64,000 bases of DNA from Pseudomonas sp. TH41 (lineage in GTDB: Bacteria > Pseudomonadota > Gammaproteobacteria > Pseudomonadales > Pseudomonadaceae): assembly GCF_016650695.1 (NCBI RefSeq), contig NZ_JAEKFH010000007.1:309023-373022 (forward strand), read 5' to 3'. Of the stretch, positions 63,640 through 64,000 are shown one piece after another (positions within the stretch are counted from its first letter, which is position 1; each line of letters opens with the position of its first letter). The notes under the pieces were generated by a model, which saw only the letters and a program-made list of their open reading frames with translations, was not told the origin of the DNA and searched no databases. The position numbers were made by a program, and so were the translations under genes.

Positions 63640-64000
63640 GGGCAAGTCCAATTTCGCTGTTCGAATTTTTAGAGCCCGCACAATAGCCTAGTCGTTTCGC
63701 CCCTGGCATGCCGCCCCCCCCGGCCACCCACACCGAGAGACATTCCCTACAAACAACACGGATTCTTCCTACAAAAATTCTTCGAAAACACGGTATTTGA
63801 AACTTTTTCAGACTGACGGTATTTCTCTTTTCATTAGTTTTTTGTATCAACTTACGACCAAAAAACCCAACAACACGACTTGGCTGCGGTAATTCGACAA
63901 GCGTAAATTATAGAATCACCCTTAAAAGTAACCGATATTTACCAAATCAACCTCTATACCAGAAATATCACACATCAATTATCCACTTACGCTTACAGCA
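63640..64000. other. Upstream region of the response regulator, no gene seen
   Basis: About 360 bases to the window edge, increasingly AT-rich (from 63780 onward) compared with the rest. It holds the regulator's promoter; no ORF on either strand looks real. Confidence 0.5.

Overview
The window looks like chromosomal DNA of a Pseudomonas of the fluorescens group. Gene content and order in 31-55 kb (bifA, an imelysin cluster, a MexVW-type efflux pair, a small secreted peptide, a methyltransferase, colS/colR, groEL/groES, fxsA, a HugZ protein, an SDR) match what I recall of P. aeruginosa PA4367-PA4389. Genes from 54.7 kb on (apbC/mrp, metG, rnf genes, nth, a PA3496-type peptide) match the PA3482-PA3496 neighbourhood. 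Intergenic regions carry many REP/REPIN elements of two families typical of fluorescens-group genomes.

Layout. 1-2.3 kb: the end of a GtrB/GtrA-like lipid-linked sugar pair (truncated by the window edge) and an OpgC-like acyltransferase with a REPIN in frame inside its coding sequence. 2.3-5.3 kb: an amino-acid permease, then a REP-associated tyrosine transposase (RAYT) between two near-identical palindromic arrays. 5.3-13.7 kb: two large accessory genes, a divergent bifunctional penicillin-binding protein and a 1678-residue toxin-like protein with leucine-rich repeats and a C-terminal NEL-type ubiquitin-ligase domain. 13.7-24.0 kb (minus strand): an alternate chaperone-usher (CS1/CFA-I/cable-pilus) fimbrial locus with major pilin, usher, chaperone, second pilin-like subunit, four tandem CfaE/CblD-type tip adhesins and a short adhesin-pilin chimera. 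24.4-25.8 kb: a PadR regulator and siderophore-interacting ferric reductase pair resembling NfeR/NfeF. 25.9-31.3 kb: a Pr6Pr membrane protein, a VF530 protein, an OprB-type porin and membrane glucose dehydrogenase gcd. 31.6-39.2 kb: bifA, then iron-associated imelysin genes behind a Fur-box-like palindrome. 39.5-43.7 kb: RND efflux. 43.8-50 kb: secreted peptide, methyltransferase, ColRS and two envelope-modifying enzymes. 50-55.8 kb: housekeeping genes. 56-62.7 kb: metG, rnfA-B-D-G-E and nth. 62.8-64 kb: a small conserved gene and a BvgA/RocA1-like response regulator.

Two systems stand out. The fimbrial locus has one assembly machine and four alternative tips whose C-terminal halves are strongly conserved while the N-terminal halves diverge, plus a recombinant chimera, which suggests modular tip variation. 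The Rnf cluster has no rnfC between rnfB and rnfD. Its RnfA lacks both cysteines, and its RnfE one of two, at positions that hold the membrane [2Fe-2S] cluster in typical Rnf/Rsx complexes. Its RnfB has no membrane anchor but a long Ala/Lys/Gln-rich tail. RnfD and RnfG keep their flavin-attachment motifs. It therefore looks like a rewired Rnf-like complex rather than a standard one. All family assignments come from reading the sequence and from memory; no database search was run.
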